NCBI GenBank assembly: GCA_007133875.1
Contig: SLLW01000072.1
Location: 1 to 9,692 of the forward strand
DNA length: 9,692 bases
Direction of reading: 5' to 3'
Source of the DNA: Balneolales bacterium
Lineage (GTDB): Bacteria > Bacteroidota > Rhodothermia > Balneolales > Natronogracilivirgulaceae
Shown here: positions 1-6,250 of the stretch, piece by piece
Layout of the letters: each line of letters begins with the position of its first letter
Numbering within the stretch: position 1 is the stretch's first letter
The notes under the pieces: generated by a model
What the model was told of the DNA's origin: nothing
Database searches by the model: none
The model's input: the letters and a program-made list of their open reading frames with translations, nothing else
Position numbers and translations under genes: made by a program

Positions 1-1287
1 CACAAACCGAAGGCTATTCAGCTTGGGCCAAGAGTTATTCTGGATGCGGAACGCTGTATTAACTGTACCCGGTGTGTGCGATTCACCGATGAAATCAGCA
101 AGACCCGACAGCTGACCATCATCTCACGCGGTGACAAAAACTATCCCATGACGGCCGACGGTGAGACTTTCGACGATCCCTATTCGCTCAATACGGTGGA
201 TATTTGCCCGGTTGGTGCTCTAACTTCTGCCGACTTCCGGTTTAAGGCCCGCGTCTGGGAAATGAATCAATCTCCCAGTATCGATATGCACAATGGCAAA
301 GGGTGCAATACCTATCTGTGGACACGTGACAATCTTGTACTTCGGGTTACACCGCGCTTCAATGAAGCGGTAAATGACCACTGGATGCCTGATGAAGCAC
401 GCCTCTCCTACCAAAAGTATAACGAAAACCGAATCTCCAAACCGTTAATACGCCTGGATGGCACCAACCAGGTACGGACTTCGTGGAACAACGCCGAGCT
501 CACATTCCGCGAAGAACTGGAAAAACGCTCCGGATCCGAAATACTTGTGATCGGTAGTCCACATGCATCGGTCGAGGACAACTACGTTTTTAAAAAGTAT
601 TTCGAACAACTGGGAGCAGACAACTTCGTCTACGTACCGCATATCATACCCGGAGCCGGAGATGACCTTCTACTTACAGATGATCAGGCACCAAACACCC
701 ATGGCGCCAGATTGCTTGGATTCCGTGAAACGGACGAAAAGGGACTGATCAAGCGCATTGAAACGGATAAACCAAAACTGATTGCTGTACTGAGCGATGA
801 TCTGATAGGCCGCAGCAGTTTAACGGAGAAGCATTTCGCCGATGCCTTCACCGTAATGTGGGGTACCAATCACACCGAAACCTCCCGCAGCGCCAACCTG
901 GTGATCCCGGTTACCTGTGCCGCCGAACATGCCGCATCCTACATCAATGTGGACGGCAGGATCCAGCGCACGGTTCCCGCCAAAGAGACACTCTATACGA
1001 ACCGCAGACTCAATCTGGAGATGTCCATGAGTCGTCTGGATCACTACGGGACCAAATTCGACAACTGGGTGACGGATGCCAACCGGGTTGACTGCATCCC
1101 GGCGTGGGAATTTTTCTCCAGACTCACCGATGCAGAGTCCAAACTCTCATGGCAGTCATCACGCGAAATCCTTGAGGAGATCGCCGGTGTGCACCCTGTT
1201 TTCCAAAAGGTCTCTTACGACCGAATGGATGACGAGAACGGAATACAACTGGAATTGGAACAAACGACGGAAGCAAATACGGTATAA
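1..1287 (+). CDS. nuoG: NADH-quinone oxidoreductase subunit G, C-terminal part (partial, 5' end outside window)
   Basis: Complex I peripheral-arm subunit that passes electrons from NADH towards quinone through iron-sulfur clusters. The frame is open from base 1, so the N-terminal [2Fe-2S] region lies outside the window and the GTG at 76 is internal (it codes for Val in CINCTRCVRF). Visible codons 19, 22 and 25 form CxxCxxC, and Cys69 in DICPVGAL completes a [4Fe-4S] site. A molybdopterin-oxidoreductase-like domain follows (about 90 onward). It keeps only one Cys (GKGCNTY) where the extra N7-type cluster of some NuoG proteins needs four, and the later C-x-K-G-R-type segment reads WMPDEARLSY without Cys. 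The catalytic-like domain is also shorter than in E. coli or Thermus NuoG. nuoH starts directly after the TAA, so the pair is surely co-transcribed. Family call is firm; the loss of N7 is read from motif spacing. Confidence 0.93.
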   Translation, partial: HKPKAIQLGPRVILDAERCINCTRCVRFTDEISKTRQLTIISRGDKNYPMTADGETFDDPYSLNTVDICPVGALTSADFRFKARVWEMNQSPSIDMHNGKGCNTYLWTRDNLVLRVTPRFNEAVNDHWMPDEARLSYQKYNENRISKPLIRLDGTNQVRTSWNNAELTFREELEKRSGSEILVIGSPHASVEDNYVFKKYFEQLGADNFVYVPHIIPGAGDDLLLTDDQAPNTHGARLLGFRETDEKGLIKRIETDKPKLIAVLSDDLIGRSSLTEKHFADAFTVMWGTNHTETSRSANLVIPVTCAAEHAASYINVDGRIQRTVPAKETLYTNRRLNLEMSMSRLDHYGTKFDNWVTDANRVDCIPAWEFFSRLTDAESKLSWQSSREILEEIAGVHPVFQKVSYDRMDDENGIQLELEQTTEANTV

Positions 1288-2286
1288 ATGGATCCTCTAT
1301 TATTTTCCACCCTGGTCATGCTGGCAGTAGTCCTGCTCTTTCTTATGCCCTCTGCGGCGGTAGCGGTATATGCCGAACGACGTGTCTCGGCCTTTATTCA
1401 AAACCGGTACGGTCCCAACCGGGTCGGTCCGCTGGGGCTCTTTCAGCCGTTTGCTGATGTAATCAAGCTTTTTCTGAAAGAAGATATCGTACCTACAGGA
1501 GCCAACCGTTTTCTCTACACTTTAGCTCCGATGATCCCGGTTGCAACCGCCATTATCACCGTAGCGGTTATTCCCTTTAGTGAGCATGTATTTATTACGG
1601 ATATCAATGTTGGCGTACTCTTTATCCTTGCGGTGGCATCACTATCCGTTTACGGTGTCACTCTGGCCGGATGGGCATCAAACAGCAAATATTCCCTGCT
1701 TGGCGGACTGCGTGCTGCCGCACAGATGATCAGCTACGAACTGCCCATGGGTGTTGCACTTGCTTCCGTCATCCTATTTGCCGGATCACTTAGCATTGTG
1801 GAGATCGTCAACTCCCAGGAACTGTGGTGGAACGTCTTTCGAAATCCGATTGGGTTTGTAATTTTTACCATTGCTGCTTTCGCCGAAGCCAACCGCACAC
1901 CATTTGATCTGGTCGAAGCGGAACAGGAACTGGTCGGCGGGTTCCACACAGAATATAGTTCGATGAAATTCGGGACATTCTTTCTGGCCGAATACATGCA
2001 TGTGGTGATCGGCAGTATGCTTATAACGACCTTTTTCTTTGGTGGATATCATCTGCCATTTGCGGGATACTGGTTGCCGGAAATGGGTACCCTTGCAAAA
2101 TCTATTCTGGATATACACGTTTTTCTTCTGAAAACGGCATTCGGCGCATTCTTTTTTATCTGGGTTCGCTGGACGATTCCCCGATTTAAATTCAATCAGC
2201 TCATGCGGCTTGGCTGGACACGCATGCTGCCACTGGCGATTATCAATTTCGCTGTAATTGCCATCATCCTGTACTATATCGGTTGA
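1288..2286 (+). CDS. nuoH: NADH-quinone oxidoreductase subunit H
   Basis: Membrane subunit of complex I that joins the peripheral arm to the proton-pumping arm and helps form the quinone chamber. The 332-residue length is normal for the family. The first hydrophobic helix (about 3-28) is followed by the hallmark loop ERRVSAFIQNRYGPNRVGP (30-48). GGLRAAAQMISYELPMG lies at 139-155, and the acidic loop EANRTPFDLVEAEQELVGGF at 200-219, with the conserved Glu/Asp residues of the quinone-site region. Further helices reach the C-terminus, fitting the usual eight or so. The ATG is the base after the nuoG TAA and no clear Shine-Dalgarno precedes it, so translational coupling to nuoG is likely. nuoI, the usual next gene, is not here: the following gene is mtaB after an 83-base gap. 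Confidence 0.97.
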   Translation: MDPLLFSTLVMLAVVLLFLMPSAAVAVYAERRVSAFIQNRYGPNRVGPLGLFQPFADVIKLFLKEDIVPTGANRFLYTLAPMIPVATAIITVAVIPFSEHVFITDINVGVLFILAVASLSVYGVTLAGWASNSKYSLLGGLRAAAQMISYELPMGVALASVILFAGSLSIVEIVNSQELWWNVFRNPIGFVIFTIAAFAEANRTPFDLVEAEQELVGGFHTEYSSMKFGTFFLAEYMHVVIGSMLITTFFFGGYHLPFAGYWLPEMGTLAKSILDIHVFLLKTAFGAFFFIWVRWTIPRFKFNQLMRLGWTRMLPLAIINFAVIAIILYYIG

Positions 2287-2312
2287 TTGTTTTCCTTTAT
2301 TGAAAATAACAT
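2283..2312 (+). promoter_or_regulatory. weak candidate promoter before mtaB
   Basis: TTGATT (2283-2288, overlapping the nuoH stop) and TAACAT (2307-2312) are separated by 18 bases. Each matches the sigma-70 consensus hexamer at four of six positions. The gap is AT-rich, unlike the surrounding coding DNA. Because Bacteroidota-type bacteria often use different core promoters, this is only a possible site that would separate mtaB-udg from the nuo transcript. Confidence 0.2.
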
Positions 2313-2337
2313 AACCACGCCATAGCCCGGTGTGGTT
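2313..2337 (+). other. stem-loop between nuoH and mtaB
   Basis: AACCACGCC (2313-2321) pairs with GGTGTGGTT (2329-2337), giving nine base pairs including one G-U and a seven-base loop. No run of T follows, so it is not a standard intrinsic terminator on the plus strand. It could be an attenuator, a processing site, or a fold in the mtaB leader. It sits 33 bases before the most upstream mtaB start. Confidence 0.45.
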
Positions 2338-2369
2338 CGCATCCCGGAAGACACATAACTGTTTGCGGA

Positions 2370-3839
2370 ATGTTAGCAATGTATCCGCCGCAGATCGTAA
2401 CTCCTATGGTATCATCCACACAAAAAAACGGTATAACACGAAGTGTCGCATTTCACACGCTCGGCTGCAAGCTTAACTTCGCCGAGACCTCGACATTAAA
2501 ACGTCATTTCCGGGGTGACGCATTTGAGATCAAGCCATTTGACACGGTTTCCGATATCTACGTCATCAATACCTGCTCGGTAACCCAGGATGCAAACCGC
2601 GACTGCCGAAAAGTGGTTCGCCGTGCACAACGCCGCAATCCCAATGCGTTTATCGTTGTCACGGGATGCTATGCGCAGCTTGAGCCGGATGAGATAGCTG
2701 CCATTGACGGTGTGGATCTGGTTGTCGGAGCCAGGGACAAGTTTGATATCATGGATCTTGCAGGAAACTTTGAAAAACCGGACAAGACCATCATCCACCG
2801 CACCGATGTCAATGAAGCGGTCGATTTCCATCATGCCTTCTCCTCCAACGACCGCACCCGGGCATTTCTGAAGGTGCAGGACGGATGCGATTATAAATGC
2901 AGTTTTTGCACCATCCCGTTGGCCCGGGGGAAAAGCCGCAGTCCATCCGTGGAGATGGTTACGGATCAGGCAAAACAGGTAATAGCTGACGGGTACCGTG
3001 AAATTGTGCTCACCGGGGTTAATGTCGGGGATTTTGGCAGGCAATCAGGTGAAACATTCCTTGACTTGCTGAAAGCCCTTGACCCGCTTCCCGGACTCGA
3101 CCGCATCCGCATCTCCTCCATTGAGCCGAATCTGCTTACCGAAGATATCATCCGTTTTACTGCCGGATCACGTACCATCCAGCCTCACTTCCATATACCA
3201 CTGCAAAGCGGATCCAATGATATCCTGCAGCTGATGAAACGGCGCTACCGCACGGATTTATACCGCAGCAGAGTGGAATCCATCCTTTCCCACATTCCGG
3301 ACGCCTGTATCGGTGTGGATGTGATAACCGGCCATCCCGGAGAGACCGATGCCCGTTTTCAGGAAACGCTGGCTTTTCTTAAGTCACTCGATATCGGTTA
3401 CCTGCATGTTTTCACCTATTCCGAACGGCCCAATACCCATGCACGTGATATGGAAGATCCGGTCCCAAAAGAGGTCAGAAAAGCCCGAACCCACAAACTG
3501 CGGCGGCTTTCCGATCAGAAACGGTTTGATTTTGACACCCGTTTCGTCGGATCCGAACGCCCCGTCTTGATTGAACAGGAAGCCTCAGGCGGGCGGCTTT
3601 TGGGATGGACTGATAATTATATTCGTGTTTCGGTGCCACAGGATCCCGCGTTGATTAACAGGATCACCACCTGTCAGCTGAATGAGCGTCACCCGGGAGA
3701 GCCCGTGACCGGGACTGTTACAAACAATCAGCTCCCTGATGTTTCTGCTAATTCATCATCCATCGTCGACCACCATCACCCCCGGGAAAAACACCATGCA
3801 AGAAAACGAAGCCCAGAACCTGCTGAAGTCAATTCGTAA
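2370..3839 (+). CDS. mtaB: tRNA (N6-threonylcarbamoyladenosine(37)-C2)-methylthiotransferase MtaB
   Basis: Radical-SAM enzyme that adds a methylthio group to t6A at position 37 of ANN-decoding tRNAs, making ms2t6A. In the 489-residue reading, the N-terminal methylthiotransferase domain carries Cys33 (TLGCKLNFAET), Cys69 (INTCSVT) and Cys100 (TGCYAQL), ligands of the auxiliary cluster. The radical-SAM motif CDYKCSFC supplies Cys173, 177 and 180. A TRAM RNA-binding domain spans roughly 390-452. The GCKLNFAET signature points to MtaB rather than MiaB or RimO. The start is uncertain: ATGs at 2370, 2379 and 2406 are in frame with no good ribosome site, and 2406 puts the first motif nearest its usual distance from the N-terminus. 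About 35 residues follow the TRAM domain, including HHH and HH clusters. This tail is encoded mostly where the uracil-DNA glycosylase gene begins, with a 44-base overlap. Confidence 0.95.
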   Translation: MLAMYPPQIVTPMVSSTQKNGITRSVAFHTLGCKLNFAETSTLKRHFRGDAFEIKPFDTVSDIYVINTCSVTQDANRDCRKVVRRAQRRNPNAFIVVTGCYAQLEPDEIAAIDGVDLVVGARDKFDIMDLAGNFEKPDKTIIHRTDVNEAVDFHHAFSSNDRTRAFLKVQDGCDYKCSFCTIPLARGKSRSPSVEMVTDQAKQVIADGYREIVLTGVNVGDFGRQSGETFLDLLKALDPLPGLDRIRISSIEPNLLTEDIIRFTAGSRTIQPHFHIPLQSGSNDILQLMKRRYRTDLYRSRVESILSHIPDACIGVDVITGHPGETDARFQETLAFLKSLDIGYLHVFTYSERPNTHARDMEDPVPKEVRKARTHKLRRLSDQKRFDFDTRFVGSERPVLIEQEASGGRLLGWTDNYIRVSVPQDPALINRITTCQLNERHPGEPVTGTVTNNQLPDVSANSSSIVDHHHPREKHHARKRSPEPAEVNS

Positions 3840-4548
3840 TTTTTTGAAACAGGAGGAGGAGACGTACGGGCCCTTTCGGATCCCCACGGATGTTGCATCA
3901 TCTGCCCCGGCCCGGATCGGTGAACCGTTGGCTGAACCTCAGACACCGAATGATCCAAAAACGGCGAATGAACCTCAAACGCTGAGTGAATCTCAGACAC
4001 TCGACCAGCTTAAACGTATCTGTATAAATGCGGAAGAGCTCCGTACCGATCTGGAGAACACAAATCTGGTTTTTGGAACCGGCAATCCAAATGCCGATGT
4101 CATGTTCATTGGGGAAGCTCCGGGATCCGAGGAGGATAAACAGGGTGAACCATTTGTTGGCCGGGCCGGACAGCTGCTGAATAAAATACTGGCCGCCATT
4201 GATTTTCAACGGGATGATGTGTACATCGCCAATATTCTGAAACACCGTCCTCCCAATAACCGGGATCCGCTTCCCGATGAGCGGCAAAGAAGCCTCCCCT
4301 ATCTCTACCGGCAGATCGACCTGATTCAGCCCCGGTGGATTGTCTGCCTTGGGCGGGTTTCGGTGCAAACGTTACTTGATACCACCAGGCCGATGAAAGA
4401 GCTGCGGGGCAAGTTCCATCCTTTCCGGAACGGCATCGAGTTAATGGTAACCTATCACCCTGCGGCGCTATTGAAGAACCCGGCCTGGAAAAGGGATACC
4501 TGGGAAGATGTTAAAATGCTTCGCGAACGTTATGACGAAATGACCTGA
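3796..4548 (+). CDS. uracil-DNA glycosylase, family 4-like, lacking most iron-sulfur ligands
   Basis: Removes uracil from DNA to start base-excision repair. With the start at 3796 it has 250 residues; an ATG at 3739 is further inside mtaB and less likely, and GGGA lies about nine bases before 3796. Residues 1-30 are a charged helix, 45-70 a low-complexity repeat linker, and the catalytic domain begins near 72. Motif A is GEAPGSEED (106-114), followed by [10 protein letters not shown], and motif B is YHPAALL (220-226) with His221. Asn146 in YIANILK is probably the uracil-binding Asn. Family 4 enzymes normally bind [4Fe-4S] through four Cys. Here only Cys76 remains: the CxxC partner is Ala79, KCRPP reads KHRPP (His150), and the Cys before PYL is Ser166. 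It overlaps mtaB by 44 bases, so coupled translation is likely. Family is clear; cluster loss is inferred from motif alignment by eye. Confidence 0.93.
   Translation: MQENEAQNLLKSIRNFLKQEEETYGPFRIPTDVASSAPARIGEPLAEPQTPNDPKTANEPQTLSESQTLDQLKRICINAEELRTDLENTNLVFGTGNPNADVMFIGEAPGSEEDKQGEPFVGRAGQLLNKILAAIDFQRDDVYIANILKHRPPNNRDPLPDERQRSLPYLYRQIDLIQPRWIVCLGRVSVQTLLDTTRPMKELRGKFHPFRNGIELMVTYHPAALLKNPAWKRDTWEDVKMLRERYDEMT
3934..4005 (+). repeat. four imperfect 18-bp tandem repeats inside the UDG gene
   Basis: Units at 3934-3951, 3952-3969, 3970-3987 and 3988-4005 encode [18 protein letters not shown] and ESQTLD, that is (E/D)(P/S)(Q/K)T followed by two variable residues. The unit is a multiple of three, so copy-number change would keep the frame. 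It forms the linker between the N-terminal helix and the catalytic domain. Confidence 0.8.
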
Positions 4549-4600
4549 GTTTTTTTTCGGAATTCTTCGCTCCTGGGAAGCACACTTCTCTCTAAATTTT

Positions 4601-4610
4601 TATACCTTTA
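4601..4610 (+). promoter_or_regulatory. weak candidate -10 region before dnaB
   Basis: TATACCTTTA stands in an AT-rich patch 90 bases before dnaB. TATACC is a four-of-six match to TATAAT, and TACCTTTA is a seven-of-eight match (ignoring the two free bases) to the Bacteroidota-type TAnnTTTG element. No convincing upstream partner element was seen. An eight-T run (4550-4557) just after the UDG stop has no clear stem before it, so it is not called a terminator. Confidence 0.2.
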
Positions 4611-4612
4611 TC

Positions 4613-4627
4613 AGTCTGAAACAGACT
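4613..4627 (+). other. inverted repeat in the dnaB leader
   Basis: AGTCTG and CAGACT flank a three-base AAA loop, a perfect six-pair arm. It lies just after the candidate -10 region, so it could be an operator-like palindrome or a small hairpin at the 5' end of the dnaB message. Confidence 0.45.
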
Positions 4628-4635
4628 CCGGCAAA

Positions 4636-4647
4636 CTGGTCCGCCAG
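4636..4647 (+). other. short stem-loop in the dnaB leader
   Basis: CTGG and CCAG enclose a TCCG tetraloop, eight bases after the previous inverted repeat. Four pairs is short and could be chance. It is listed because two small hairpins are stacked in a 151-base leader otherwise without features. Confidence 0.25.
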
Positions 4648-4699
4648 GGTTATATCAGCTGGTTTATGCCAAAATCATCATCACTCCTTTTCCAGAAGT

Positions 4700-6250
4700 A
4701 TGTCTCAATCATCACAAAATCAGAATAAAAAGCCGGATCCGTATACGCTTCTTGAAGCACAAGGGCGCATTCCTCCCCAGGCGGTTGAGATTGAGGAAGC
4801 CATTCTAGGGAGCATGTTGATTGAGGAGCAGGCGGCATCGACAGCACTTGAGATACTTCAGATAAATGATTTTTATAAACCGGCTCACCGTCACATCTTT
4901 GAGGTGATCAGCAAACTATACGAGCGGAACAACCCGCTGGACCTGCTGACCGTTGAAAGTGAATTGCGTGACCGTGAACTGCTGGAGACCATAGGCGGCA
5001 GCGCCTATCTCTCCGACCTCACCCGTGCCGTCAGTTCGGCAGCCAATATTGAATATCACTGCCAGATTGTTGCTGAGAAAGCGTTGAAACGCAATTTGAT
5101 CCTGAGCTGCTCGGAAATCATTCAGGAGGCTTATGATGCCTCCAGTGACTCATTCGAAGTGCTGGATCAGGCGGAACAGCGAATATATGATATCACGAAT
5201 GCGCGGGCCCAGGGTGGCAGCCGGTCACTGGGTGAAATCCTGAAACACACCCTCTCCTATCTTGAGGAGATACGCGGAAAGAAAATGGGGATTACCGGCG
5301 TACCTACCGGTTTGGACATTGATAACCTGACAGCCGGATGGCAGCGCGGTGACCTGATTATCGTGGCAGCGCGTCCATCAATGGGTAAAACGGCATTTAC
5401 ACTGACTGTTGCCCGGAATGCGGCTTTAAATCCGGATCCCGAGAAGAAAGCACCCGTTGCATTATTCAGCCTTGAGATGTCCGATCAGTCCCTGGTACAG
5501 CGCCTGCTCACCATGGAAGCCCGTGTTGATGCCCAGAAAGCCCGGACTGGAAAGCTCGAGGACAGTGAATTCAAGAATCTCATTGAAGGCGCCGGACGCC
5601 TGCACACCGCCCCGATTTTTATCGACGATACCCCGTCCATCAGCATCATGGAGATGCGTTCAAAATGCCGCCGCCTTAAAAACGAACATGGCATCGGTTT
5701 GATCATCGTGGATTACCTGCAGCTTATGACCGGTATGCAGAATGACCGGCAGAACAGGGAGCAGGAAATTGCGGGAATATCCCGGGGCCTCAAAGCGCTG
5801 GCGAAAGAGCTTGACTGTCCGGTGATCGCCCTGTCACAGCTCAGCCGGGCCGTGGAACAGCGGGGTGGTGACAAACGGCCACAGCTCAGTGACTTGCGTG
5901 AATCAGGTTCGATTGAGCAGGATGCGGATGTCGTCTGCTTCCTCTATCGTCCCGAGTATTATAAGATCACCACCGATGAGCAAGGGAATTCCACCGAAGG
6001 GGTTGCGGAATTGATCGTAGGAAAACAGCGAAATGGCCCCATAGGTACGGTAAGCCTGCATTTTGTAAAAAATTACGCCCGTTTCGAAAACCTCGCAAAA
6101 TCATATCCGGAGACCCCTTATATCGAACAGGGTGATGAAGGTTCTCCGGCGCTTCCGGAAGGAACAGCGTCTGAAACAGACACCAGCGCAAAAAGGGCAA
6201 GGAAAACCGGTTTTACGCCTCCACCCGACGATGAGGATAGTCCGTTTTAA
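4700..6250 (+). CDS. dnaB: replicative DNA helicase DnaB
   Basis: Hexameric 5'-3' helicase that opens the replication fork and contacts primase. The 516-residue protein has the N-terminal domain from about 24 (IPPQAVEIEEAILGSMLIE) to 125, a linker helix region, then the RecA-like motor. Walker A is ARPSMGKTA (224-232), the catalytic Glu lies in SLEM (Glu259), Walker B is LIIVDYLQL (334-342), Gln380 is in ALSQLSR, and the KQRNGP loop (442-447) holds the likely arginine finger. No intein interrupts the motor. A disordered tail of about 50 residues ends in PPPDDEDSPF, resembling the acidic tip of single-strand-binding protein. ATG 4700 is the first start in frame; AGAAG only three bases before it is a poor ribosome site. 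It follows the UDG gene by 151 bases and may have its own promoter. Its last 38 bases overlap the convergent glycosyltransferase gene. Confidence 0.97.
   Translation: MSQSSQNQNKKPDPYTLLEAQGRIPPQAVEIEEAILGSMLIEEQAASTALEILQINDFYKPAHRHIFEVISKLYERNNPLDLLTVESELRDRELLETIGGSAYLSDLTRAVSSAANIEYHCQIVAEKALKRNLILSCSEIIQEAYDASSDSFEVLDQAEQRIYDITNARAQGGSRSLGEILKHTLSYLEEIRGKKMGITGVPTGLDIDNLTAGWQRGDLIIVAARPSMGKTAFTLTVARNAALNPDPEKKAPVALFSLEMSDQSLVQRLLTMEARVDAQKARTGKLEDSEFKNLIEGAGRLHTAPIFIDDTPSISIMEMRSKCRRLKNEHGIGLIIVDYLQLMTGMQNDRQNREQEIAGISRGLKALAKELDCPVIALSQLSRAVEQRGGDKRPQLSDLRESGSIEQDADVVCFLYRPEYYKITTDEQGNSTEGVAELIVGKQRNGPIGTVSLHFVKNYARFENLAKSYPETPYIEQGDEGSPALPEGTASETDTSAKRARKTGFTPPPDDEDSPF
6203..6214. other. 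12-bp perfect palindrome at the convergent gene ends
   Basis: AAAACCGGTTTT is fully self-complementary. It lies in the dnaB tail region and touches the stop codon (6213-6215) of the opposing glycosyltransferase gene. With no loop it would make only a weak hairpin, so a terminator role is unproven. Confidence 0.4.

Noticed and set aside
76..78. GTG at 76 as a start for nuoG
   Set aside because: The same frame is open to base 1 and encodes three cysteines of a conserved cluster site just before it, so the gene is cut by the window edge.
1786..2379. A 197-codon open frame on the minus strand opposite nuoH
   Set aside because: It mirrors a well-conserved membrane protein gene and its translation is Lys/Cys/His-rich with no known motif.
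2496..3044. A 182-codon open frame on the minus strand opposite mtaB
   Set aside because: Shadow of the mtaB frame; the plus-strand protein carries all cluster cysteines and the radical-SAM motif.
4550..4557. Run of eight T just after the UDG stop, as an intrinsic terminator
   Set aside because: No stable GC-rich stem lies immediately before it; only weak four-base complementarities were found.
4666..4728. A 20-codon upstream reading frame (starting MPKSSSLLFQK) overlapping the dnaB start in another frame
   Set aside because: No ribosome site precedes it and short frames of this size are common by chance; there is no sign that it is translated.
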